DNA of 64,000 bases from Flavobacterium xinjiangense (GTDB lineage: Bacteria; Bacteroidota; Bacteroidia; Flavobacteriales; Flavobacteriaceae). The stretch covers positions 25,574 to 89,573 of the forward strand of contig NZ_FRCL01000014.1 of assembly GCF_900142885.1 (NCBI RefSeq). Reading direction: 5' to 3'. Of this stretch, positions 53,960-62,012 are shown piece by piece. Made by a program: the position numbers and the translations under genes. The notes under the pieces were generated by a model. It saw nothing but the letters and a program-made list of their open reading frames with translations, was not told the DNA's origin and did not search any database. How positions within the stretch are numbered: the first letter of the stretch is position 1; every line of letters begins with the position of its first letter.

Positions 53960-54233
53960 ATCTCTATTTAATTGCATTAATATAATTGAAGCCATACACA
54001 AAAGATTATAGCTTGCATCGTCCATTCGGGGCCATATTCTCCACCAGTTATTAATCGACTTCAGCTTTTTCATATACTATCTTGCCATTTTTACTTACAA
54101 GAACAGAACCATTAAAGCGGTTCAGCTCAACGGCTTTTTGGATTAAGGAGTCTATTTTTGTTCTGTATGCCTGCGCATTGGTGACAAATACTGTAAATAG
54201 AATTACAAACAGCGTTAGTGTTCCTTTTTTCAT
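53960..54233 (-). pseudogene. Chimeric remnant: beta-lactamase-like N-terminus joined to CAAX-protease C-terminus
   Basis: Residues 1-60 (MKKGTLTLFVILFTVFVTNA, then NRFNGSVLVSKNGKIVYEKA) are the start of a secreted serine hydrolase and stop at 54051. In another frame, and overlapping that stop, comes LITGGEYGPEWTMQAIIFCV, matching LITGGEFGPEATIQAIIFCV near the end of the CAAX protein at 58084-58941. It then breaks up. Two broken cargo genes are thus joined at one point downstream of attC-like palindrome 3. Confidence 0.7.
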
Positions 54234-54289
54234 GATTTCTTTTTATTAATGTTATATTTTGTGTTAAAGTTAAATTTAGGTTTTGAGAA

Positions 54290-54425
54290 CGACTACCGTT
54301 TGTGTAAATGGCCTTTTAGCGGATTAAGAAAGCCTAAACTTTCGGTTAATAACAAATTTTCAAGTACGAAGCCAACTTTAAATTAAGCCCAAAACCCGCA
54401 ATAGCGTAAAACCTGTGATAGCGGT
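54290..54425 (-). repeat. attC-like palindrome 3
   Basis: On the minus strand it starts ACCGCTATCACAGG and contains the shared core GCGGGTTTTGGGCTTAATTT ... AACCGAAAGTTTAGG ... TTAATCCGC. The core is closely similar to palindromes 1 and 2. The right end (ACAAACGGTAGTCG) departs from the expected GTT box. The left ACCGCTA is complementary to TAGCGGT on the other side of the cyclase gene. Confidence 0.65.
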
Positions 54426-54443
54426 TCGTTGTTTTTCATTTCG

Positions 54444-55340
54444 TTAAACATTTTTTGTCAGTTTAGCCATTGCTCTTACTGGAAATGTCCCAACTCCTTT
54501 AAATTTGGGCGGAATAGCACTAAAAGTAGAACCGTCTTTGGGCAATAAATAAAGGTTGCAAAGATGTTCAACAATTAAAATCTCAGCTCCCAAAAGTGTC
54601 GTATGAACAGGTCTCGTTTTCCCTAATGTACTGTCAATATTATGAGAGTCAATTCCAACTAATTTAACACTACAATTTTTTAGATATTTCGCTGCACCTT
54701 CTGTCAAATAAGGGTGGTTTTCATAATATTTCTCTGTATTCCAATTACTGTCCCAACCTGTATGAATTAAAACTGCTCTATTTCTAATTTCGTAGTTTTT
54801 TAAATGTTCTTCTGTTATTTCCAATGTTTCTGAAAATGGTATGCTAATTACAATTGCGTCAAGGTCTGTAAAACATTCTAATCCAACTTCTGAAAGGTCT
54901 TTCCCGTTTTCAAATCTATGAAATGGGCAGTCAATATAAGTTCCTGTGTTTGTAACCATTTCAATTTTACCAATTTGAAATTCAGTTCCTTCGGCGTAAA
55001 ATTGTTTTGAGTTTTCTCTGCTTAAATAATCGCAAACAATTGGTGCTGGTAAACCTTTGTAAGTTACAAGTCCGTGTTCAATTGTGTGGCTTAAATCTAT
55101 TAATAAGTCATTCTCTATTTTGGCATTAATAGGTTTTCTTTTATGAGGATCGGTCAATATTTCTTTATTCAGTATTTTAGTTTCTCCTACCATAAGAAGT
55201 CTTAAATCTGCTACAATATAGTGCGCAAGTTCTTTGTCAGAGATATTATTGCCCAATATATCAAGTCGAAAATCCTCGCCTTTTATGCTTCCTCCGTTGG
55301 TAAAGTATATTTCAAAGTCAAATTTTACTCTTTTGTCCAA
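54444..55340 (-). CDS. Cyclase-family protein (kynurenine formamidase-like)
   Basis: A 298-residue protein. The C-terminal 215 residues form the cyclase fold: LIDLSHTIEHG (about 82), TNTGTYIDCPFHRFENG (the metal-binding GTxxDxPxH motif, about 128-145), ILIHTGWDSNW and VKLVGIDSHNID. The family hydrolyses formyl-kynurenine or cyclic amides using a divalent metal. The first 75 residues are an extra N-terminal region with no recognised domain. The gene is flanked by attC-like palindromes 2 and 3, as a single-gene cassette would be. Confidence 0.88.
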   Translation of the reverse strand: MDKRVKFDFEIYFTNGGSIKGEDFRLDILGNNISDKELAHYIVADLRLLMVGETKILNKEILTDPHKRKPINAKIENDLLIDLSHTIEHGLVTYKGLPAPIVCDYLSRENSKQFYAEGTEFQIGKIEMVTNTGTYIDCPFHRFENGKDLSEVGLECFTDLDAIVISIPFSETLEITEEHLKNYEIRNRAVLIHTGWDSNWNTEKYYENHPYLTEGAAKYLKNCSVKLVGIDSHNIDSTLGKTRPVHTTLLGAEILIVEHLCNLYLLPKDGSTFSAIPPKFKGVGTFPVRAMAKLTKNV

Positions 55341-55389
55341 ATGTCAAATTATTTATAATCTTTGTTTCTGTGTCGTTCGTTTACAATGA

Positions 55390-55520
55390 CCGCTAACGTG
55401 CGGCTTGGCGATGTGGCGGATTAAGGAACCCTAAACTTTCGGTTAATAACTAATTTTCAAGTACAACGCCAACTTCAAATTAAGCCTAATCCCGCCATAT
55501 TGCCGACGGCAGTTGTATGC
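55390..55520 (-). repeat. attC-like palindrome 2
   Basis: On the minus strand it runs GCATACAACTGCCGTCGGCA ... CATCGCCAAGCCGCACGTTA and ends in GCGG. The outer halves pair (CGGCAATATGGCGG with CCGCCACATCGCC). The first eight bases (GCATACAA) are complementary to TTGTATGC at the end of palindrome 1, on the other side of the hydrolase gene. Confidence 0.7.
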
Positions 55521-55525
55521 TATTT

Positions 55526-56374
55526 TTATTTGCTTTTTAAAAAGTCATCAAGAATTTTATTGAAAATTTCTGGTTGATCCATTAACGGTAAATGTCCAGC
55601 ATCTTGAATTACATTAAGCTTTGCATTTGGGATAATTTTAGCTGCTGCTTCACCATATTCAACAGAAAATAATTTATCATCTTTCCCCCAAATGATAAGT
55701 GTTTCATTTTCTATTTGCTTTAATAATTCTTCTGGTATTTTAGATACAGCGGTTCCACGTCCTTGCTTAAATGCTTTTTTTCCCCCTTTAGATTTGAGAA
55801 CGTCTATTGAGTAGCCAATATGGTTTGGGTCTCTGTTTGTGGGTTTATGGAGTAGATAAGGTGAATTAAAACGATTTGCCATTGATGATGGAAAACTATT
55901 CATCCATATTGTTCCAATTAAAGGCCAAAAAGAAACTTTTGCACCTAAACCTGCAGAGTCCACTAAAACAAGTTTATCAACCATTTCAGCATTGTCTATA
56001 GCAAACTGCAACGCAATAGCGCCACCTTGAGATAATCCGACAATATGAGCCTTTGCTATTTTCAATTCTTTTAGAAAATCTTTTAGCCACTTCGAAAAAT
56101 AGGGTCTATTATAAGGTGCATCAGGTTTATCAGATTCTCCATATCCAACTATATCTGGTGCTACTACTTGAAAATTTTTAGAGATTGTATTAATTGATGG
56201 ATACCAAGTAACAGCACCTGCACCAGCTCCGTGCAGGAAAATTACAGGTTCACCATTGCCACATAACAAATAGGTCGTTTTAATTGTTCCAATAGTCACT
56301 TCTCTTTGTTCAACTGATCCTTCAATTTTGTCGATTAAATGTTGCCTATAGTTTTTTTTATCTTCTCTTTTCAA
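55526..56374 (-). CDS. Alpha/beta hydrolase
   Basis: A 282-residue hydrolase. The oxyanion segment VIFLHGAGAGAVTWYPS is near residue 45, the nucleophile elbow is HIVGLSQGGAIALQF (Ser about 114), the acid is in LIIWGKDDKLFSV and the catalytic His in QDAGHLPLMDQPE (about 262). There is no signal peptide. The frame starts with TTG at 56374; no better ATG is close. It lies between attC-like palindromes 1 and 2, whose facing ends are exactly complementary. The substrate is unknown. Confidence 0.9.
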   Translation of the reverse strand: MKREDKKNYRQHLIDKIEGSVEQREVTIGTIKTTYLLCGNGEPVIFLHGAGAGAVTWYPSINTISKNFQVVAPDIVGYGESDKPDAPYNRPYFSKWLKDFLKELKIAKAHIVGLSQGGAIALQFAIDNAEMVDKLVLVDSAGLGAKVSFWPLIGTIWMNSFPSSMANRFNSPYLLHKPTNRDPNHIGYSIDVLKSKGGKKAFKQGRGTAVSKIPEELLKQIENETLIIWGKDDKLFSVEYGEAAAKIIPNAKLNVIQDAGHLPLMDQPEIFNKILDDFLKSK

Positions 56375-56414
56375 GTTTTTCTTTCTTTAAAGTTGATGTC
56401 TGTCTGCTTAAATG

Positions 56415-56552
56415 GCATACAACGTTTGGTCACTTGGCAATGTGGAGGATTAAGGAATCTTAAACTTCCGGTTAGACACTGATTTTCCAAGTACAAAACC
56501 AACTTCAAAATAAGCCCAAAACCCGCCGTATTGCCAAACTGCTGTTAGCTGC
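56415..56552 (-). repeat. attC-like palindrome 1
   Basis: On the minus strand it runs GCAGCTAACAGCAGTTTGGC ... ATTGCCAAGTGACCAAACGT and ends TGTATGC. TTTGGCAAT pairs with ATTGCCAA. The core (GCGGGTTTTGGGCTTATTTT ... TTAATCC) is shared with palindromes 2 and 3. A possible recombination point is the G-TT of CGTTGTATG. Confidence 0.7.
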
Positions 56553-56577
56553 AGCTATAATTGTTTTGTATTATTAA

Positions 56578-57093
56578 TTATTTACTTAACAACAAATCAC
56601 TATACGATGATTTTTCTAATTGTTCAGATTTGATTTTAAAATAATCATAATAAAAATCACATTGTTCTTTTAGTTTTTCAGTTGTAAATGAGTTGTCCTT
56701 ATCAATTGCTTCCACTTCCATAAAAGTCCCTAAATTTTTTACCTGATGAAAATGGAATTTTACATTATCAATACAATAGATTTTTCTAATTTTATCTACA
56801 ATAATTTTTATTCCCAACTGTAAAGCCAACATATCTTTAATCGCTTTATTGAGTTTGTGGCGATAAAGTATAACTTCAGATTTTTTTGAATCGGCTGTAT
56901 TTTCTCTGATATAATTAATCAAAACATTCTCGTTGTCATTTTCTCTTAATTTTAATCTTCCAATTTTCACATTAAAATAGGTGTAAATTTGCTGGTATTT
57001 TCCTTGTAGTGTAGGATTTAAATTTAATTATTTTTCTTCGTAAGTTCCTAAAGCATCAATTTTAGCCTTGAATTCGAAATTTTTAATATTCAT
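56578..57093 (-). pseudogene. CYTH/class IV adenylate cyclase-like protein with early stop
   Basis: From ATG 57093 the frame reads MNIKNFEFKAKIDALGTYEE, K, then an in-frame TAA (57028-57030), then LNLNPTLQGKYQQIYTYFNV and on to the stop at 56578. This is a complete CYTH-fold protein of 171 residues except for the nonsense codon. Family features are the early FEFKAK (EXEXK-like) motif, RLKLRE, and CIDNVKFHFHQVKNLGTFME followed by VEAID. A GTG at 56970 could start a 130-residue fragment without the first motif, which would be inactive. The gene lies between attC-like palindrome 1 and a short, unclear palindrome near 57125-57155. Confidence 0.8.
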
Positions 57094-57158
57094 TTTTATT
57101 TTTTTATTTCGGTTTTCCATACTGTTTGTCAATGGGGATATTAACAGACGGCTACTAT

Positions 57159-57983
57159 TTATTTTAAGTAATCGTTAACTTTTTGCAAATTATATTCAGG
57201 AGAAGAGTCGAAAAATGAATTTAATAAAGTCATGTGTCCTGCGCCAAAAATAACCAATATTCTATCTGTTGGATTTGCCTTTATTTTTTGAATATTTCTA
57301 AAAATTCTCAAATTTCTATTGAACCACCAACCTGTGACAAAATCGGCTCCAAAAAATTCATTGTCTTTCGTTTCATATTTAAAAATGCCGATCAAATACG
57401 TACCAAAATCCTTTTTGATATTATTGCTGTTGTTTTTTTGTATTAATTCTGCTCGAATCCCTTTTGTCTTAAAGATTGGTTCAGGAAAGTATTGTTTTAT
57501 AGTATCAGTACATTTATTAAAATAATTCATGAATTTTTTATTTTCAAGGCTGTCTTTGCCTTCTAAAACGGGATTAAGCGTTTCATAGTTTTTTCCCCAA
57601 TCGTTAACGCAGTACAAGGTTTTCAGTTTCATCATTTTGGCAATTCTGAAACCAATCTGATCTACTTCATCACGTCCTAACTTATATTTACCTTCCAAAT
57701 ATTTATTATATAGCGAGTCATATTTTACCTGCTTAATAGGGTCTCTTTCAATAACGATAATTGTTGGCTTAAATTTTGCAATTCGTTCAGTGATTTCTTC
57801 TATTTCTTTTTGATATTTTGGTTCCAATACATCAATTTGGTCATTATTACTTGTCTTGATCAAGTCTAAATTTCGAAAAGCAAAATGGAATGATCCCAAT
57901 GTCAAAACTTCAGTTCTTTGTTTTGATTGTGCAAATGTAGCTGTGAGTAGTAATATCAATACTACAGTTAGATTTAATTTCAT
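57159..57983 (-). CDS. DUF5694-like secreted protein
   Basis: A 274-residue protein with a signal peptide (MKLNLTVVLILLLTATFAQS). EVLTLGSFHFAFRNLDLIKT, KFKPTIIVIERDP and RILVIFGAGHMTLL are the motifs of the DUF5694/TraB-like group, which has acidic/His sites reminiscent of ChaN and erythromycin esterase folds. The function is unknown; family members are common in Bacteroidota as single secreted proteins. It is distantly reminiscent of the lipoproteins at 11572 and 37545, but there is no direct similarity by eye beyond the motif style. Confidence 0.82.
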   Translation of the reverse strand: MKLNLTVVLILLLTATFAQSKQRTEVLTLGSFHFAFRNLDLIKTSNNDQIDVLEPKYQKEIEEITERIAKFKPTIIVIERDPIKQVKYDSLYNKYLEGKYKLGRDEVDQIGFRIAKMMKLKTLYCVNDWGKNYETLNPVLEGKDSLENKKFMNYFNKCTDTIKQYFPEPIFKTKGIRAELIQKNNSNNIKKDFGTYLIGIFKYETKDNEFFGADFVTGWWFNRNLRIFRNIQKIKANPTDRILVIFGAGHMTLLNSFFDSSPEYNLQKVNDYLK

Positions 57984-58083
57984 AATCTTTTGTGTTTAAT
58001 TTGTTTGTTAGTCCAGTTTAAAATTTTTAATTCAGTTAATATTTTTCAGCGGTTGTGCAAAAGCTACTGCTAATGCGCGCTGT

Positions 58084-58941
58084 TTACTTTTTCCAATAAG
58101 GAGGAATTATTTTATTTTTACTCATTTTTATTAAAATGATGGCAGCCAACACACAAAATATTATTGCTTGGATTGTTGCTTCTGGACCAAATTCGCCCCC
58201 TGTAATTAAGTTGCTTCCTGTAATTTTAGTAGTTAGTAAACTTGAAGTTTTTTCATTACCAGATGTAACAGCTCCAAAAATTCCAGATTGCATGAAATTC
58301 CAAGCAAAATGTATGGCAATTGGGAACCACAGATTCCTGGCATAAATATAAGCAGCACCCATTAGAAAACCGGCCTCAATACCAACACACAATCCTGACA
58401 TTAAAGTACTGTTTGGATTTGCCAGATGTAATGCTCCAAAAATAATTGCTGTAATTAATAAAGAAATGTAGCTGCCTAATTTCTCTTCCACTATTCGAAA
58501 AATGATACCTCTAATTAAAATTTCTTCAAAAATGGCCACTGAAAATGCGACTGTAAAGGGGATAATTACATATGAAAATGGATTGACAGCAACTATTTCA
58601 AAACCGCCACTTAGAATAATTACTAATATTGTGAGACTTTGTAATAGTATTCCTACCAGTGTACCAATGATGATATTTCTAGCTATTCCTCTATTTGAAA
58701 ATTCTGCTATCGCTCTTTTTTCGTATTTTCTAAAAAAATAGATATAGGCTGCAATGACAGCTGCAGATGAAATTAGACCTTTAATAAGATTTCTGTAATT
58801 TTTATCTAGTGAAGTTAGATCAAGTAATTTACCTGACAATTGCTGCGCGAGAATAAATGCAATAAAACATACTAAAAGACCCAATATGATTCTTATTAAA
58901 GGGGAATTAAAAAAATTTTGCTTGGTGATTGTTGTTTTCAT
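58084..58941 (-). CDS. CAAX-type (CPBP) intramembrane metalloprotease
   Basis: A 285-residue membrane protein starting MKTTITKQNFFNSPLIRIIL. Seven or eight helices are visible. The CPBP motifs are SVAIFEEILIRGIIFRIVEE (Glu-Glu and Arg), SLLITAIIFGALHLANPN (His) and FPIAIHFAWNFMQSGIFG (His and Asn). Members process peptides or act in bacteriocin self-protection. A fragment of a relative is found at 53960-54050. The gap up to 59072 contains no further gene. Confidence 0.9.
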   Translation of the reverse strand: MKTTITKQNFFNSPLIRIILGLLVCFIAFILAQQLSGKLLDLTSLDKNYRNLIKGLISSAAVIAAYIYFFRKYEKRAIAEFSNRGIARNIIIGTLVGILLQSLTILVIILSGGFEIVAVNPFSYVIIPFTVAFSVAIFEEILIRGIIFRIVEEKLGSYISLLITAIIFGALHLANPNSTLMSGLCVGIEAGFLMGAAYIYARNLWFPIAIHFAWNFMQSGIFGAVTSGNEKTSSLLTTKITGSNLITGGEFGPEATIQAIIFCVLAAIILIKMSKNKIIPPYWKK

Positions 58942-59072
58942 AAATTTTAAAATAAGTTGTTTAAATTCTTGCAATAAATTATTCTCTACCTTTTTAATTA
59001 TATTTTTTTATTCGTATCAGTAGAATTGTCGCCGACCAGTCTTCTATTGCTATTTTTAGAAGCTACTTTAAT

Positions 59073-59603
59073 TTAAATTAATATAGCTTTTATCAAATTC
59101 AGTTCGGTTGAACTATCGTTTTTGATAGAAATAAAAAATTTTGTTTGCCAATTTTGAGTTAATTCTGCTTGCTTATTTGTAACCTTGTCCCAGGGTGGAT
59201 AAACTCTTATTCCACGTTTTCCAATTTTTCCATTTTGTGTAATTATCCCTTTTTCAGCTAAAACCACTTTCGGAAAAATAAATTGACCGAAATTTTTGCC
59301 ATCCCTTGATGTAATAATGATAAAATCTATATCATCATTGATATCAAAAGGTTCTGTTATACCTTTTTTATCTCTTTTCCAAATTGTTACAAACTGCCCC
59401 GTTTTCGTTGGGGTAATTTTAGATACTCTGTGCTGAATTATCTTTTGGTTAAGCTTAAAAGTACAAGCGCCATATTCTTCACTTTCTGAATTTAGTTTTG
59501 GGTTTTCAAAAACAAAATCACATTTATCATAAACTTCTTTTTTTGCTATTTTTAAGTCCCGGTGAAATAATGTTAAAAGGCTTATTTTGTTTACATTTTC
59601 CAT
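59073..59603 (-). CDS. MepB family protein
   Basis: A 176-residue MepB protein: EEYGACTFKLNQKIIQHRVS, KITPTKTGQFVTIWKRDKKG, FPKVVLAEKGI and GKRGIRVYPPWDKVTNKQAE are all family signatures. MepB is co-located with the MepR/MepA multidrug efflux locus in staphylococci, but its own activity is unknown. Here it is a single gene in an accessory region. Confidence 0.9.
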   Translation of the reverse strand: MENVNKISLLTLFHRDLKIAKKEVYDKCDFVFENPKLNSESEEYGACTFKLNQKIIQHRVSKITPTKTGQFVTIWKRDKKGITEPFDINDDIDFIIITSRDGKNFGQFIFPKVVLAEKGIITQNGKIGKRGIRVYPPWDKVTNKQAELTQNWQTKFFISIKNDSSTELNLIKAILI

Positions 59604-59807
59604 ACTTTACTTTCGCTATCGATGATTTAACTTTCGTTTTTGTGAGATATAATTATTGCTAATGATATAGCTGCTATTCTAATTATTTAATTATAATATA
59701 ATTCGTACTAAATTATAGGTTCGAATACTCATTAAAATCAACTTGATCTAGTCCCAAATAGCCTAGCGACTGGCTTGAGCTTCTGGATCTTTTTTACATT
59801 CCCTTTC

Positions 59808-60530
59808 TCATTTACTCTCGGTGATGGGCGATGGTTTAAAACCCTTGACAACAAGATATATTCCCAGCGAGAACTCCCATAGGGCAATTGGAACTGCAGT
59901 AAGTGCTGTTAAACCGTCATGTTGTCCGATGAAACCGAACAGTACGGCTATATCGCCTGCAATGAGCAGTAACGCTCCGACGAATCCAATCAAGGGAAGC
60001 ACTCGCGGTACCAGACTTGATTGATACAGTAGGTATCCCAGCAGCAGTCCATTCACGGCCGGCATTAAACTTTGTCCGATCAGAAAGATACGATCATAAA
60101 GAATAACAAGTGAATGGCTGGTGACCAAAGCATCGGCACCTGCTCCAGACTGTCGCAAGCTCACTATGGACAGAAGGAACGAAACGCCCACAAATATTGT
60201 ACTGGCTTCTAATATTCTGGAGGCAACAAGTCCCAGTGCAACACCTTCATTCTGCTTCTTTAATATCGGAAACAGAACAACGGCAGTACCGATTCCAGCA
60301 AGAGCCACGATTATCTCTAGGATAGCTCCGACGATGACAGCGGTGTCAGGACCTGAACCAACGACGTAGTTTGATTCGTGTATTGAGCCGTAAAGCGCAA
60401 GGGTTGGTATGGAGACGAAGGTTAGTAAGTACAGAGCACCAGCGGCTAACGAGTTCTTGCGTAGTGAGCTCAACTTGGTTCTTCTCGTTGTTTCATCGTT
60501 AAACATTGCAGTATTTTTGTTAAAATTCAC
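59808..60530 (-). CDS. DUF4386 membrane protein with foreign composition
   Basis: A 240-residue membrane protein of the DUF4386 family with six helices (for example LAAGALYLLTFVSIPTLALYG, VLPLIGFVGALLLIAGDIAV). IIVALAGIGTAVVLFPILKK and YDRIFLIGQSLMPAVNGLLL are typical. The coding sequence is far richer in GC and uses more G/C-ending codons than the genes around it, suggesting recent transfer from a GC-richer donor. The first eight codons look native AT-rich, so the start could be a fusion point, with MFNDETTRRTK as the original beginning. Confidence 0.88.
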   Translation of the reverse strand: MNFNKNTAMFNDETTRRTKLSSLRKNSLAAGALYLLTFVSIPTLALYGSIHESNYVVGSGPDTAVIVGAILEIIVALAGIGTAVVLFPILKKQNEGVALGLVASRILEASTIFVGVSFLLSIVSLRQSGAGADALVTSHSLVILYDRIFLIGQSLMPAVNGLLLGYLLYQSSLVPRVLPLIGFVGALLLIAGDIAVLFGFIGQHDGLTALTAVPIALWEFSLGIYLVVKGFKPSPITESK

Positions 60531-60580
60531 TTTTTTATGTTTTAAATTTAGAACCCACTTTCTGCGAAATGCAATATATT

Positions 60581-61294
60581 TTATTTTTTTTCTAGTGGGT
60601 TAGTTTTCCAAGCTTTTGAAAAATGTACACTAACCATCAAAGCCCTGTTATATATTTCCTCATTATAGGAAATATTACTTAGGCCATAATTGTATCTTAT
60701 GTCCAACGCGATTCTATTTTGTTTCAACGGAAACTCAACGCCTCCACCCATTTGAATTCCTGCATCAAACCGCTTAAAACCGTCACTTGAATTATGAAAG
60801 GAGAGTTTAGTAGTCTGATCGCCAATTTTCCTCTTTCCACTAAGATTATAGGCAATGGATGGCCCTGCATTAACATAAAATTTACCAACATGAATGAATT
60901 TACCAAAATGAAGGCGAGCAAGTACCGGTAATTCTAAGGTATTTAAACGAAGGGTTGATTCGTTGGTATATAATGGATTATTAACCATTAACTTGCCTCC
61001 CTTTTTCATAAAATACAATTCAGAAACTACAGAAAATCGGGATGTTATACCGGCTTGAAATGACAGCCCCGCTTGTAAACCTTTAACAGGCTTTTTATAA
61101 TCTGTTAACATGCTGTTTGACCTACCATAATTAAGGTTTGTACTCTCCACATTAATCATAAGGTCTAAATAAGTTTTTGCCGTCTTTTCCTGATTATTGA
61201 TTTTTTTTGAGCCAACTTCACCGGTTTGACAAAATACATTTGTATACAAGAAAATCATACTTAGCAGGAGTCCAATTTTTACTTCTTTTTTCAT
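60581..61294 (-). CDS. Outer membrane beta-barrel protein (PorT-like)
   Basis: A 237-residue protein with signal peptide MKKEVKIGLLLSMIFLYTNV followed by FCQ. It contains alternating beta strands (LQAGLSFQAGITSRFSVVSE; FYVNAGPSIAYNLSG; RFDAGIQMGGGVEFPL; IALDIRYNYGLSNI) and an aromatic-rich end VSVHFSKAW. This is the small eight-strand barrel type common in Bacteroidota. The function is unknown. Confidence 0.88.
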   Translation of the reverse strand: MKKEVKIGLLLSMIFLYTNVFCQTGEVGSKKINNQEKTAKTYLDLMINVESTNLNYGRSNSMLTDYKKPVKGLQAGLSFQAGITSRFSVVSELYFMKKGGKLMVNNPLYTNESTLRLNTLELPVLARLHFGKFIHVGKFYVNAGPSIAYNLSGKRKIGDQTTKLSFHNSSDGFKRFDAGIQMGGGVEFPLKQNRIALDIRYNYGLSNISYNEEIYNRALMVSVHFSKAWKTNPLEKK

Positions 61295-62012
61295 GATAAT
61301 TTTTTATTAGTTATTTAGTGTTTTTTCGTGCAATAAAATTCTAAATCGTATTGAGTTTAAAGCGCCTTGTTTCATTGATCATGCTTCACATATGGCTCTT
61401 GGAAATGCTGGTAAAATTCATATTTACTAGATAGTTATTTATTGTTGTTTGCTAGATAAAATGATGATTTGGTATTGTTTGTGCGATTAACTGTTTTTTG
61501 TTTTTTCCATAAAAATTGATTTACCAGTTTAAATTGAGTAATTTGTTATAAAAACTAAAATTCTATTAACTTTTTTACTTTTACTATCTTAAATTTCTTC
61601 TATGACTTTTCCCTTGCTGATTTTTAGTGTTGAAGAAATGATTTAATTCCTCGCTTTTAAAGAAAACTACTTCTTTTTACTTTATCTGCTGCTTTCTCAA
61701 GGTTTTATAAGTTATGAACTAATTATAGTCAAATTAGGAATAAAGATATTATTTTTTATTTCCTCATGTATTTTCTTTTTCAAATTTATCTAGTATTCTT
61801 GTGTTTAAGAGATGGCTAACGTTCTTGTTATTAATGTTGTAATAATTTATTTATTACTTTTTATAATTAATCTCCCTCCTACTCAACTTAGATAATCCTT
61901 AAGGGCAAGTGCTAGCTTTGCCATTAGTTACATAATAATTTATTATTATTTAGAACCGTTTAATCATATAAGTTGTAAAAACTATATTGATCTACTCCCA
62001 GGCTTTTATTAA
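61295..62012. other. AT-rich gap without a gene
   Basis: This 718-base stretch shows no frame worth calling, no clear repeat and no terminator-like hairpin. The part next to 61295 should contain the beta-barrel gene's promoter. Confidence 0.4.

Noticed and set aside
54290..56552. CRISPR array from repeated elements
   Set aside because: The repeats are ~131-138 bp, separated by whole genes, and have no short regular spacers. No cas genes are present.
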